In this document: positions 1-10,386 of the stretch, piece by piece
Layout of the letters: each line of letters opens with the position of its first letter
Position numbering within the stretch: the first letter of the stretch is position 1
DNA from: Artemisia argyi
Lineage: Eukaryota; Streptophyta; Magnoliopsida; Asterales; Asteraceae
Length of the DNA: 64,000 bases
Assembly: GCA_030686995.1 (NCBI GenBank)
Contig: CM060698.1
Coordinates: forward strand, 139,020,606 to 139,084,605
Direction of reading: 5' to 3'
Program-made: the position numbers and the translations under genes
The notes under the pieces: model-generated
Databases searched by the model: none
What the model was told of the DNA's origin: nothing
Seen by the model: only the letters and a program-made list of their open reading frames with translations

Positions 1-1547
1 TTTCACTTTAGCAAACTCAGTTCTTAACAGGCTTATTTCAGCATCTTTTAAAAATATGTCTCTATTAAGAATAGCTTTTGTGTCAGAAAAGGTGAGTTCA
101 TTTTCTCTAAAGTGAATTATCTGTTTCTCAAGTTTGGCCATACCACACTTATGATTAACTAGGTCTTGATGAGTTTTTCTTTCTTCTACTTTCAGTTCAT
201 CATAAAGTTTTCTTATGATTTCTAATTCTTTAAAAACTTCACAAGTAGCAGAACATTTAGTAATTTGTACCTCAGGATTGGAGAAAGCCATTAAAGCCAT
301 TTCATTTGAAGCTGACTCTTCTTCACCCATGAAGCTCCAATCAAAACCCAGCCCATCAATAGCTACCATAACTTTTGTTTCAGTGATGTCTACTTCCTTG
401 CTCTTGTTCTCATTGTTTCCCCTGTTCTTGTTCTCAAAACCTCTTCCCTTATCACCCTGCTTCTTTGGTCTTCTACAGTCTCTTGAGTAGTGGCCCTTCA
501 TGTGGCAATTGTAGCACTCCACTTTAGACTTGTCATACCCAGCAGGTTCATTACCATTGATGACAATCTTCTTTCTAGTCCTCATCAAATATTTCTTAGC
601 CCTCATGCTAAGAAGTGAAAGTTGCCACTTTATGTCCATTTCTTCAAGATCATCATCACTGATCTCTTGAAGATCTTCAAAGGTTAATATAGAACCATTG
701 TGTTGTGATGTTAGGAAAGCACAACCAATTGTTTCATCTAAAATGGCTTTGGTACTGCTGGAAGTACTGGCAGCACCAAAATTTGTGTTGGCAGTACCTT
801 CTTCTCTACCATCTTTTTCTTCATCAACTTTATTGGAAGTACCATGAGATGACACAAAGGCCATATTTCCTGAGCTTGAACTAGTAGACTTCTTCAGTTC
901 ATGCTCTACTATTTTGAAGTTGCTGTAAAGATCATTAAGACTCATGGAATCAATATCTGGTTTGTTTTTCCAGACAATGACATGCATGGCCCATTCAGAG
1001 GGTAGACTTCTAAGGAATTTGGAGTTTAAGTCTTCTTGAGATATTATCACCTCATGAATGGCTAACTGGCTGGAAAGCTTTTGTAGTCTATTGAACATGC
1101 TGTCCAAAGACTCATTTGTTGTGGCTGAAAAGTTTTCAAACTGTTGTTTTATAAGTGTTTTCTGAGTTTTCTTGGTGGCATCATTACCACCATATCTAGC
1201 CACAGTAGCTTGAAAAAGGGTTTTAGCACATTTGTACTTGTTAAAGATTAAGAGCTGGTCATTTGGAATAGACATGAGAAGCATACTCCTGGCTTTAAGA
1301 TCATTTCTCTTTTGGATTCTTTCTTCTGCGGTTGTTGGGTTACTTGCACAGTTGTGACAAGTGCATCGTTTACTGTGGAGGTGGTGGTTATTGGTTTGAA
1401 TGAGTTTCCTTCTTCAATAATCTCCCAAAGTGCATAGTCTTGCACTTGGAAGTATTGCTCAACCCTCAGTCTCCACATCTCAAACTCATTTTGTTTGAGT
1501 AATGGAAGTTTTGCAGCCACATTGGTTTGAATGTGCTCAACATCCAT
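1..1547 (-). pseudogene. Copia retrotransposon gag, frameshifted, cut by window edge
   Basis: Gag polyprotein of a Ty1/Copia element read on the minus strand from the ATG at 1547. The first ~74 codons hold the typical gag start (KLPLLKQNEFEMWRLRVEQY). Near 1320-1330 the frame breaks by a one- or two-base indel; the family sequence goes on in another frame (ERIQKRNDLKAR, then SEWAMHVIVWKNK near 960-1020) and stays open to base 1. A CCHC zinc knuckle (C-X2-C-X4-H-X4-C) lies at 475-516 and would bind the element's RNA. Upstream are the PBS and 5' LTR in the correct order, so the rest of the element (pol, 3' LTR) lies off the left edge. The frameshift makes this copy defective for gag unless it is a sequencing error. 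Confidence 0.88.
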
Positions 1548-1584
1548 TTTTGCTTTGTTCTTTTATGTCGTAAATATTAGCCTT

Positions 1585-1596
1585 GCTCTGATACCA
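1585..1596 (-). other. Primer-binding site (initiator Met-tRNA type)
   Basis: The minus strand reads TGGTATCAGAGC two bases after the LTR end. This is the standard Copia primer-binding site, complementary to the 3' end of initiator tRNA-Met, where minus-strand cDNA synthesis starts. It fixes the orientation and the LTR boundary. Confidence 0.93.
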
Positions 1597-1598
1597 CT

Positions 1599-2323
1599 TG
1601 TGGAAGGATTTATGCAAACACTTGGGATGTTAATCTTAAAAATGTGTTTGGGATATATATGAATGAATGTGATTTAGTACGCGGAATTTACTAAAACACA
1701 CTAAAGGAACAAAGGTGATGAATAAGTAAACGTGAATATTTTAGAGTGATGAACACAACATGAATAACACAAAACGATTCAATATTATTTATGAAATAAT
1801 ACGGTTGATCTAAACTATCACCGGGATTACAAATGTAACCTTGAATCTTTGATACGTGAAAAGGATTTAAAGATGGAAGTTATGCATGCAGTGATTGATC
1901 TAGTTCTTGTTCTGGTTGTGCATGTTATTTGTAAGAAGGTGACTTAAGGGTTCCTTTTATAGTATAAGGAGCCCTTATTACAAGTTGTAAAGTTGATTAA
2001 TATAATATACTTAGAGACTTATCTTATCCTAAAATTACACCTTTCAAGGTAAAACACTCCATATTATCTACTGAGACCTCTGTACTACTTCTACTAAACG
2101 TGTAACTTTGTACAAAGACTAATAATACAACTAAATATCTCTAAATAAAATATAACAACTTGTCGTTTAAACTGGCAGGACCTTCATCAACTAGCAGTAC
2201 TTTCTCACCCAGAAGGTACTGTTAGTATATCTTCAACTTCAACAAAACTAAAGAGGCAAGCTTAACTACCATTTGGCAGACTCTTCTGGCAGACTCTTTA
2301 ACTTGTGCATTTTATTCCCAACA
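1599..2323 (-). repeat. 5' LTR of the left-edge Copia element
   Basis: In element sense the LTR runs from TGTTGGGAAT (2323) to CCTTCCACA (1599), 725 bp, with the required TG...CA ends. The inner end abuts the PBS; the outer end is followed by ATATT (2324-2328), the expected 5-bp target duplication whose partner is outside the window. A TATA box sits inside. The U3 part has short direct repeats of AGAGTCTGCCA near 2274-2298. Confidence 0.85.
1953..1962 (-). promoter_or_regulatory. TATA box of the 5' LTR
   Basis: The minus strand reads CTATAAAAGG, a strong plant TATA box, about 360 bp inside the LTR. It would drive transcription into the gag at 1547. Confidence 0.7.
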
Positions 2324-2367
2324 ATATTAAATTTAGGTTAACTCCTCATAATTCATTAAACATTAGA

Positions 2368-2370
<3 letters not shown>

Positions 2371-2434
<64 letters not shown>
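2371..2434. repeat. (AT)n microsatellite
   Basis: An uninterrupted AT dinucleotide run of about 64 bp, lying between the Copia target duplication and the next LTR-like block. Confidence 0.95.
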
Positions 2435-2436
<2 letters not shown>

Positions 2437-4800
2437 AAATGCCCATACTAGATTTTATTTCCCTTCAGTCTTGGATACGGCATATTGGCTATACGGTTGG
2501 ATGCCCCGCATACACAAACTGAAATACTTGGTATGTGCCTGTATACTGAATGCACCGTATCCCCAACATGGGATACGTCGTATGCTATGTTGAGGTTGAT
2601 ACGTCGTATTCCATAAATGGAATACACGTTATCCTTTGTTGAGCCCATTAAGCCATATCCATAACCCTGGACACACCATATTGACAGGTCTAATGTAGTA
2701 CAGACTGTATAAACTGCAGATTTTGGTGCAAATAGGTTTGGCGCAACCATGAAATTGAACTAACCCATACCAAATGCATTTCATATCATAGAAAAACTGC
2801 ACATAACATATATCATTCGTTTAGACCTGCACATAACTAAAATGGGTCATTTTGGTCTAGAGTGACACTATGCCAAACACCCTTGAACTTTAAAAACATA
2901 ACATGCAATAGTTTTAAACTCCATAATTATGAGTTTATACAATTATAACTCAAAAGACATTTTCCTATGGGGTTTATTGGTATGAGAGAATGTAGGTATA
3001 TAGCTCGATTACCCATGAGCTCCACCGATAGCTAATTTAGAACCTTTAGCCTTAAACTTGATCTCACCTATAAGAAAAACATAAACGAAGCAATGTAAGC
3101 AATAAGCTTAGTGAGATAACGCATATAAACTGAAAATATAACATGGTTATAAAGATAAAAGGTTGTTTCGTTGAAAACTCCCCCACTTAGCGATCACGTT
3201 GCTTTATAGCGCTTCTAGTAGGGGCTACGTGTTGCATAATTGTTCATAAGAGCAATGTATTGCCATATTCACATCAATCATCCACTTAGTACGTCATGAA
3301 CCCTTAATTGGTTCAATATAGCTTTAGATGCTCTAATCATCCACATAGGACGTCTAAGTCTCACATTGAGACATATGGCCGTTTAAAGGCTCAATTCATT
3401 CACTAAAGATGTCTAAGTTCCATTTTGGAACATGTGATCACACTATAACACATATCGTCAACTTAGAACATCTAATGAGTTCTATACTCATGCTAATAAT
3501 CCACTTAGGATGTCTAAGTCCCGTTTTGGGACATAAAGCCATCTAAAGGCTCATGTCATCTATTAGGATGTTAAATTAAGCAATGATTCATCATATAAGC
3601 TGAAAACATGTTACTAAGACCACACAAGTCGTTGCGGGTTGTTTTGACCCGTCTGAGTTATTTCATATATAAGCTTATGTGACGTAAGGCATTAAAACTA
3701 ATAATATTCAAATATACTAATATAAACTCGTAACACGAGTATAACACATATACATGAACATGAGTACCACGAGTGGGTGGTACATCTAATGGGCTACTAA
3801 AGTCTCGTTCATAATCTTATATACGTTACTCGCCTCGATAAAGCTTGACATATCGTGAAATCCCGTAAACGTCCCAGACTATCCTTTATAACCTAGGAAC
3901 ACGTAAATAACACAGAGCTTACTTAATAAGTGAACTAGGCCATAAGGGGGGTGTTTGGTTCCGCGGCTCACATATGAGATATACATACTTTATAAAAATT
4001 AACACGGTAAAATGGTGTTATGGCATCATAATAAGATACCTAACACTTTTCTTAACATTTACACATGGTTAACATGTGTTCTTAGTGATTTTGTAAAATC
4101 ACAACTTAACATAATCTTGTAAAATTCTACATAACCCCATATATAGCATCAAGGTATAACCTTTAAGCATTACTCATTATTGGGTAATCATAATACACGA
4201 ATTCAAGAACATAACTAAGATTTTTACTTTGAATTGGATTGTGGGAAGGCTATAATTCGTATCCCTAAACTTCATACACCATTTCCTTATCTTAAACTTG
4301 ATAAAAATCAAGTTATAATTGAAACCCTATTATGTTATTGTGTTTGTGTATGTTTGTCATGAGAAAAAACCTAATGAGGTTTCTTGTGTTTAAAGTAACT
4401 CATATATGAATAATATTCTAAGTCAAATAGGCAAAAATAATCCCTGGTAGTAGAACCATTACATAGATGATCCTTATTGCTTTAAAACTAATTTCATATG
4501 AGGTTCTTTAGACTAATGAAGATTCATAAGGATAATGAAAGTTAAATGGGAAGTAGTGTTTGGACGACGGTTAGGCGGTTGTGGTGGGCGATTTGGTTGT
4601 TAATGGTCGGATCTTGGAAGGAGTGTGTGGTAGGTGTTGTGTATCTTAGTGTGTGCGTGTATGGTGGTGGCGACTGACTATGATGGGTAGGGTGGTGGCG
4701 GTGGCCAGATATTGATGTGGAGGTGGCGTCCGGCTATGGTGGTGCTCGAAGTTAGATAGAGAAAGGATTAATGAGTGAATTTTAGAAATTGTTGGACAAT
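2435..4800 (-). repeat. Old Ty3/Gypsy-type LTR remnant, ends uncertain
   Basis: No gene is visible from 2435 to about 5200. On the minus strand the block has the look of a long Gypsy (Tekay-like) LTR: a GT/AG-dense tract reading CACTAAGCTTATTGCTTAC near 3100, repeated short palindromes of the type ATACGACGTAT at 2560-2640, a diverged tandem array at 3255-3575 and a CCACC-rich leader-like stretch at 4560-4760. The inner end may be the TG at 2435 (CA on the minus strand). No PBS, polypurine tract or coding domain is joined to it, so it is a solo or truncated LTR. I could not fix the far end or a target duplication; the family call is inference. Confidence 0.45.
3255..3575. repeat. Diverged tandem repeats with a CGTCTAAGTC core
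   Basis: Four to five degenerate units of roughly 70-100 bp. Each has the order: atccacttaGGAYGTCTAAGTC, then a phrase like gttttgggacat, then ccrtctaaaggctca. Clear cores sit near 3290, 3350, 3410, 3470 and 3510. They lie inside the Gypsy-like LTR remnant. Confidence 0.65.
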
Positions 4801-5218
4801 ATTAGTGCTGACGTGCTGTTACGAGGTAGTACACGATATATTGGTATACCCAAAATTTAAAGGACCCCTTAGTGAAATGAACGAAAAGATAAAGGTGTGT
4901 GTGAATGTGTTTGTAGCATTTTGGTTAAAAAGATACATGAAATGATAATAATACCTTATATCTTAACAGTCAAATAAAGTCGAGGTAAAACCAAACACGT
5001 AATGAGTGTTTCATTTTAGACCAAACCCGAAACTTTACAAACTAATGAACTAACAGTGTTAAACCCGGCAAACCACAACGACCAAAAAAGAAAAAGTAGT
5101 TAACTCTTGATATTAAAATCGAGAGAAAATTACGCTCGCTGATTTGGAGAAATATCCGGTCCATAACTTGAAGATGATAATAATTCGAATTAAATTGAAA
5201 TTCGTAATTCATAAACCG

Positions 5219-5312
5219 ACTATTTAAAACCTTTCAAAGTCCATCACCAAAACCACGTTTTCTTTGTTTTTCTCCACCCCCTAACCCTTTCGACGGTTAG
5301 CCAAAAACTGAG
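5219..5312 (+). promoter_or_regulatory. Possible promoter and leader exon of F-box gene 1
   Basis: A TATA-like CTATTTAAAACC (5219-5230) is followed by a CT-rich, A-rich stretch typical of a plant 5' UTR and by a good splice donor, CTGAG|GTACGT at 5313. Spliced to an acceptor just before the gene 1 ATG (cacag at 6891-6895), it would leave a leader intron of about 1.58 kb, as inferred for genes 2 and 3. The exon sequence is not the same as theirs, so this is a guess. Confidence 0.3.
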
Positions 5313-5682
5313 GTACGTGTCACTTCTTTACAATGATATAATCCTTTTTATCTTACGGTTAAACCTTAAATTATCGATATAATTTTATTTCTTTTTAATT
5401 TTTGATGCTTAGTTGTTATAGGATTTTATTCTACGCCATTGTTACATCATTACTTTGTCATTAAATCAAAGTTGTCATATGAACACTTTATTTTATTTTT
5501 TCTAAAATGCATTAATTTTTAGTAAATGTTATTTTGGTCAATTTTTTCGATCTTATGAAGGTGTGTGGTTAGATGCATGTAAAAACATGTTCCAAAAATC
5601 ATAAGATTGTTGTGCACTTGTGCTTTATAGTTATATATAAAGGGCTAATGTTATTAACATCTTATTGCTTTTTAATAACATT

Positions 5683-6127
5683 AAGGATTGTTTGTTTTGG
5701 TTTTTTTTTTTTTTTTTTTAAAAAAAAGAAAGTGAGAATATAATGAAAAAAAACATGTTTGTTTACAATTAGAGAATAGAGTGACCCATTACATAAAAAC
5801 CTTTTTTACGACACATGTGCAAAATTAAATGCAAAAAATAAAATTATGAGTTTCATTTTTATTGTATAACAAGTTTGGTGTGTTGGGAAATCTTCAATGG
5901 CTTAATAATTACCCTCAAGTCAACCCCGAAAAGAAAAACTATTTTTGCATGATAAGTCATTAAATAATCTATTTTTCCAAAAACCGATTATCTTTTTGAA
6001 ACAAGATAATCAAATCCAAACACTATATTTCAAAAACATGTTCTGCACAGCTGAATTATCTGATTACCTGTCTTCAACATGCATAATCTGTTTCCAATAC
6101 TATAGTAAACAATCTCAAACACCCCCT
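5683..6127. mobile_element. Possible MITE in the gene 1 leader
   Basis: The left end reads AAGGATTGTTTG and the right end, inverted, TAGGGGGTGTTTGAGATTG, a loose terminal inverted pair in the GGxxTGTTTG style of Tourist elements. The similarity of unit 1 to unit 3 starts right after it (6126 versus 48197), as expected if it inserted only in unit 1. No clear target duplication was found. Otherwise this stretch holds only AT-rich sequence. Confidence 0.3.
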
Positions 6128-6274
6128 AAAAAAGATTTTTCATCTACCTCCCATTTGAAATATTCACGGGTCTTTTGTTTTTTTTTTCATTGCATCTCGG
6201 AATAAAATCAAAAATAAATTAAAGCTCTTTCTAACTACCTACTATACTAGCTAATAAACAACCTATCCTTAACA

Positions 6275-6276
<2 letters not shown>

Positions 6277-6324
<48 letters not shown>
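6277..6324. repeat. Poly(T) tract, 48 bp
   Basis: Uninterrupted T run in the leader region of gene 1. The matching site in unit 3 (about 48350) has only a short T run, so the tract expanded in this unit or differs by assembly. Confidence 0.95.
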
Positions 6325-6818
6325 CTTATTGTTTACATTATATTCTAGAATACGAAACAAACATATGTAATTAGTAATGATAATTAGATTGTTTTTTTTA
6401 TATATATAATTGCAGCTATAAATGTGATCACCATATGCAAGTTTATAACCAGCAAAAAACTTAACAAAATGTTGCACATTTTTAGAAGCGTGTAAAGAAA
6501 ATGCACAATTGACTGCAAGTTTGTTAATTCAGTGATGAAAATGCTTCTGAACTGCACTTGGTGAAGTTAAGTTATTAGTAGCCTTATGTAAGTTAATACA
6601 ATGCAAGCTCTTATTACTGGCATTTGATCTTGAGGCTATGTAATAGCATTCAAGTCCATTTTATATATTTATCAATTGACAACGTATATTAATTAATTAT
6701 TGAAGATGTTAAGAATGTTTTACGTCTTGCATTGCCTTCCAAAGAAAATATGTATTACTAAAGCAATTAATGTGATACAGATGCATGTGTAAATGACTTA
6801 ATGTATGTATGTATGTAT

Positions 6819-6819
<1 letters not shown>

Positions 6820-6859
<40 letters not shown>
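6820..6859. repeat. Poly(T) tract, 40 bp, just upstream of gene 1
   Basis: T run ending 38 bp before the start codon of gene 1, preceded by a (TATG)n stretch. The same place in gene 3 (49154-49162) has nine Ts and gene 2 has none. Confidence 0.95.
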
Positions 6860-6860
<1 letters not shown>

Positions 6861-6897
6861 ATATTTATTTATTTATTTTTTAATAAATGACACAGTG

Positions 6898-8590
6898 ATG
6901 ATGGCATCTACATCGAAGTCAAATCTTCGAAACAGGGATTGGTTGGAGCTTCCATCCGATATAATGGCCAATATATTCTCAAGACTTTGTATCTGTGATA
7001 TACTTGAAAATGCCCAAAAAGTGTGCACTTCTTGGCGTAGAATCTCCAAGGACCCTGCTATGTGGAGGGTCATCAATATGAATGACTTATTTGGTCCAAA
7101 TAAACCAGATGAATATGATGATGATGATGATGAAGATGAAGATGAAGATGATGAAGAGGAAGAGGAAGTGGTCTCAAAAAGAAAGATTTCAAGGGAAAAG
7201 TTGTGTAAGCATCTTGTGGATAGAAGCCAAGGTCAATTGGTTGATCTTACCCTCGTGTATACAAACCACGCTGAGATTCTTTTACATGTTGCTAAAAGGT
7301 ATGGAAGCTAACACTTATATCTATGTGTACACATGGTTATGATAATAGCAAGCTATGTTCCGCTTATATTTATAGTTCTTTATCCATCATATATTGTTTT
7401 AAATTGATTTGTGTGCAAATTATAAAGCATGAATTACAGTTTAACAAACGGATTTTAACTGGGTTCTTATCCTTTTGCTGTAACATGTTTCTAAGTTTAC
7501 AATAAAAACATTTTGATGTTTTTCAGCAAACCTTTGATTAATTTCATTGAAACTTAAAAGGCGGCATGTAAGGAAAACTGAGCTGAATGGCGTATAATAT
7601 CTAGTGTATTAATCGTTTTTTTTTTTTTTTTTTTTTTTTCCTCTCTTTTTTTCTAGCTCACTTCTTGATCTTTACTGATTGCAACTGTGGTTGCACTTTC
7701 ACATATTTATATTTTCATCACTGGACAACCATGCATGTTCTAATCTTCATATCTGATAGAATAATTATGGTGGACTTAATCTGGTAACTGGACTGTTATT
7801 TAGGATGCTAAATGAAGCTAGCATATGCATGTCAATTCAGTCTAGTAGTAGTTCATGTTTTGTTAGGAAAGATGTCGGGCTTCACAACTTCTAATTGTGA
7901 TGGTTTTGCATATGCACCCCACTAAGGGATGTTTTCCTTATAAGTTTTTGTTTCTGTAACAGATCATGTCAACTTAGACGTCTAGAAATGGTGTATGGTT
8001 ATCACAATTATGTTGATGCTCTGATCAAATTTCCATTATTGGAGGAACTCAACTTGTACTCAGTAAAAATCACTAAAGAAGATATTGAAGCTGTTGGCCG
8101 TTATTGCCCGATGCTAAAAACACTTAAAGTGAATAGTGAAGCATCTGCTATACAGTTTGAAGATGAAGATGACGATGACCATCACCCATTTATTGCTATT
8201 GGTTATCATCCTAAGTTTCATAATGAGGTACCTATTGCTATTGGGAAAACCTTGCATGAGTTAAGGCATCTTGAACTTATTGGAAGCAACATGACGAATT
8301 CAGCGTTGCAGGCGATTCTGGATGGTTGTCGTCACCTTGAAACACTTGACTTGCGTCGGTGTGTGAACATTCATCTTAAGGGAGATTTAGGGAAAAGATG
8401 TTCAGAACAGATTAAATATCTAAAACGGCCCAATGATTCTCCTAAAGGTATTCCTCACATTTTTAAACCGTGCCCCTATTCACCTTGGGAATTGATGGAC
8501 CTTCTTCACGACAAACCGTTGAAATATGACCGAATCATGTGTCAGTATCCTAATTATTATGGAGACTGGAATGATCGTGTTGAATGTTGA
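6898..8590 (+). CDS. F-box/LRR protein, SKIP19/FBL23-like (gene 1)
   Basis: Predicted substrate adaptor of an SCF (Skp1-Cullin-F-box) ubiquitin ligase. Two coding exons, 6898-7298 and 7963-8590, split by a 664-bp intron (AAAAG|GTATGG ... TGTAACAG|ATC), give 342 aa in one frame. Residues ~14-60 are the F-box (DWLELPSDIMANIFSRL, CTSWRRISKDPAMW), which binds Skp1. Residues ~70-95 are a run of Asp/Glu. Then come KHLVDRSQGQLVDLTL and leucine-rich repeats (FPLLEELNLYSV, LRHLELIGSNMT, HLETLDLRRC), the likely substrate-binding face. A second acidic patch (FEDEDDDDHH) interrupts the LRRs. Start: ATG at 6898, or 6901 directly behind it; the same ATGATG occurs in both paralogues. Ends ...RVEC. Substrate unknown. 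Family call by resemblance; the exon model rests on splice sites and on frame conservation among three copies. Confidence 0.88.
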
Positions 8591-8609
8591 CGATCTAAAA
8601 CACAACAAG

Positions 8610-8718
8610 GTGAGTCCTTTGTAATGATATTATTATGAAAATAGCATGTGCAAAAAAACTTGTAAATGTTGCATTTCAAGATACTAATTGTGGTTGGTTG
8701 TCGTTTTCTTTTCTTCAG
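8610..8718 (+). other. Intron in the 3' UTR of gene 1
   Basis: CAACAAG|GTGAGT at 8610 and TTCTTCAG at 8718 flank a 109-bp intron that starts 19 bases after the stop codon. Donor, acceptor and the exon after it (ctgttacctgcaag) are kept in genes 2 and 3. A junction closer than about 50 nt to the stop should not trigger nonsense-mediated decay. The 3' UTR goes on from 8719; I see no certain poly(A) site. Confidence 0.65.
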
Positions 8719-9683
8719 CTGTTACCTGCAAGAAGTATCTTCTTCTTTGTTACCTTACTCCAGAAACAAAGACGAACTAATCTAAATTTGGTAATTCATA
8801 TCATGCTGCTTTTGTCCTATCTTAGGTACAACATTTTTGTGTGCTTTTTTCTGTGTGCTTAAACTTTGCAAAGACTGTTTGTTTTGGGAATTATTTTCTG
8901 CTGATGAAGCGAACCAGCTTTCATTTTATGTCTTTACAACTTTTCTTCTGCTACTATGAGCAATCTTAATTATTGAGCGGGATTAGTCCAATGGGCTGCT
9001 GTTTGCTCCCCTTTCAAGTACTTGAAATTTTTGAGGTTTTGCCTATTACAATTATACTGATCAATGTTATTGACCTGGAATCATTTTGATTCAGACTGAT
9101 GAGCCATTGCGCGCGTTGTTCGTGGAATATTTATCATTACGTGAACCTTACGAAATCCATGGGTATTTTTGTTTTAGGTGAAAATCTTATCTACTTCGAT
9201 GCAACCACCTTACAAAATGTATGTTTCGGTCATTATCTCAATTAAATGTCGAGTAGAAAATCGATAATGTTAAGAAAAATATCTGAAGATTACCATATAT
9301 TAAAAGTATAAAGTAGCATAAAGTCATAAACCTTATACGTTGTGTATATATACACAAAAATTCACGTTTCAAGTAGTAATAAATGGATTCTGTTTTAATA
9401 TAACAACAAAGTCGCAAGGTAAAACGTGTTTTTAAATAGTGGCTGAATCATTGGATCGCAAGCTGATACAAAAGGTGGAATGCAAATAATGATATGTGTA
9501 TGCACATGTTTTGTTAGTCATGTTGTGAACGTAATTTTGTGAAAGACATACAAGAATTTTGGGTAAATTACAAATTTTAACTACGTGGTTTTCAAAATTT
9601 GCACTTCTAGCCACTCCCAAAAAGTAAAAGTACTCATGAATAATCAAGGAGCAAATCAATGATTTATAAATACTCCGTATTAA

Positions 9684-10028
9684 GGGTCTGTTTGGTTTGT
9701 TAATGATATTAGCAGAGACGGAGACAGTAGGGGAGCCAGGGGGTGCTCGGCCCCCTCTAACACGCCCAATCGCTTTGCTATTTACCTTATAAAATTTAAG
9801 CATATGATGCAACTATAAGCAAATGACCCCCATAACCTTTGAAAAAAAAATTTTTGGCCCCCTTATTCTTAATTCCTGGCTCCGTCCCTGGATATTAGAT
9901 TTGGATTTGATATAAGTTTTAGACTAAAATAGCATTGAGAAAATATATCATTATATACAAACATAATTCTACTATAAGTGAAGACTATTATTTATAGTTA
10001 AATAGTACAATATTAAACAAACACACCT
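9684..10028. mobile_element. Tourist-like MITE (interrupted by a hAT MITE)
   Basis: Terminal inverted repeats GGGTCTGTTTGGTTTGTTAA at the left and TTAAACAAACACACC at the right, flanked by TAA/TTAA, as in PIF/Harbinger-derived Tourist MITEs. About 170 bp once the nested 178-bp MITE and its duplication are removed. The same element sits at the same place in unit 2 (42742-42927), and its right half in unit 3 (to about 61337), so it was there before the F-box units duplicated. Confidence 0.75.
9713..9890. mobile_element. hAT-type MITE, 178 bp
   Basis: Ends CAGAGACGGAGACAG and CTGGCTCCGTCCCTG are inverted repeats (13 of 15 match). An exact 8-bp target duplication GATATTAG flanks it (9705-9712 and 9891-9898), the hallmark of the hAT superfamily. 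The matching place in unit 2 has no such insert. No coding capacity; it would need a hAT transposase in trans. Confidence 0.88.
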
Positions 10029-10218
10029 TAAGAAGGCTTAATCGATGGTTTAAAGTCTAAATTCGTAGCCTAAAGAAAATCTAGCATAAAGTCCTAAAGA
10101 AACAAAATGAGACTAGGTCACAAGGGCAAACAAAATACCCGGTTCAAGGCTCTGCATTAGCATGCCAGCTAAAGAAGAAAACACAATCCAAGCATAAACA
10201 AGAAACAAAAGACCGAGT

Positions 10219-10245
10219 TAAAAAAAAAAAAAAAAAAAAAAAAAA
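10219..10245. repeat. Poly(A) tract
   Basis: About 26 As in the 3' flank of unit 1; absent at the matching place in unit 2 (around 43110). Confidence 0.9.
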
Positions 10246-10386
10246 GACGGTACATCGAAAAACTTATTAATATATTATACTGAATTACTGATCAACTATA
10301 GATTAAACAAATAAAAAGACGGTTCAAACAAAAATAAGGCCCCACACACATGACTCTCCTTCCACCTGCCTATGGGAATCTGCCAC

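Noticed and set aside
2448..2750. 100-codon minus-strand frame
   Set aside because: Its sequence is made by the ATACG palindrome repeats of an LTR remnant; no protein family resemblance.
4561..4760. GGTGGTGG-rich stretch as a possible gene
   Set aside because: No open frame of useful length; composition fits the leader part of an LTR on the minus strand.
6247..6477. Open frame with a poly-Lys run on the minus strand
   Set aside because: It is only the poly(T) tract read backwards; the rest has no coding features.
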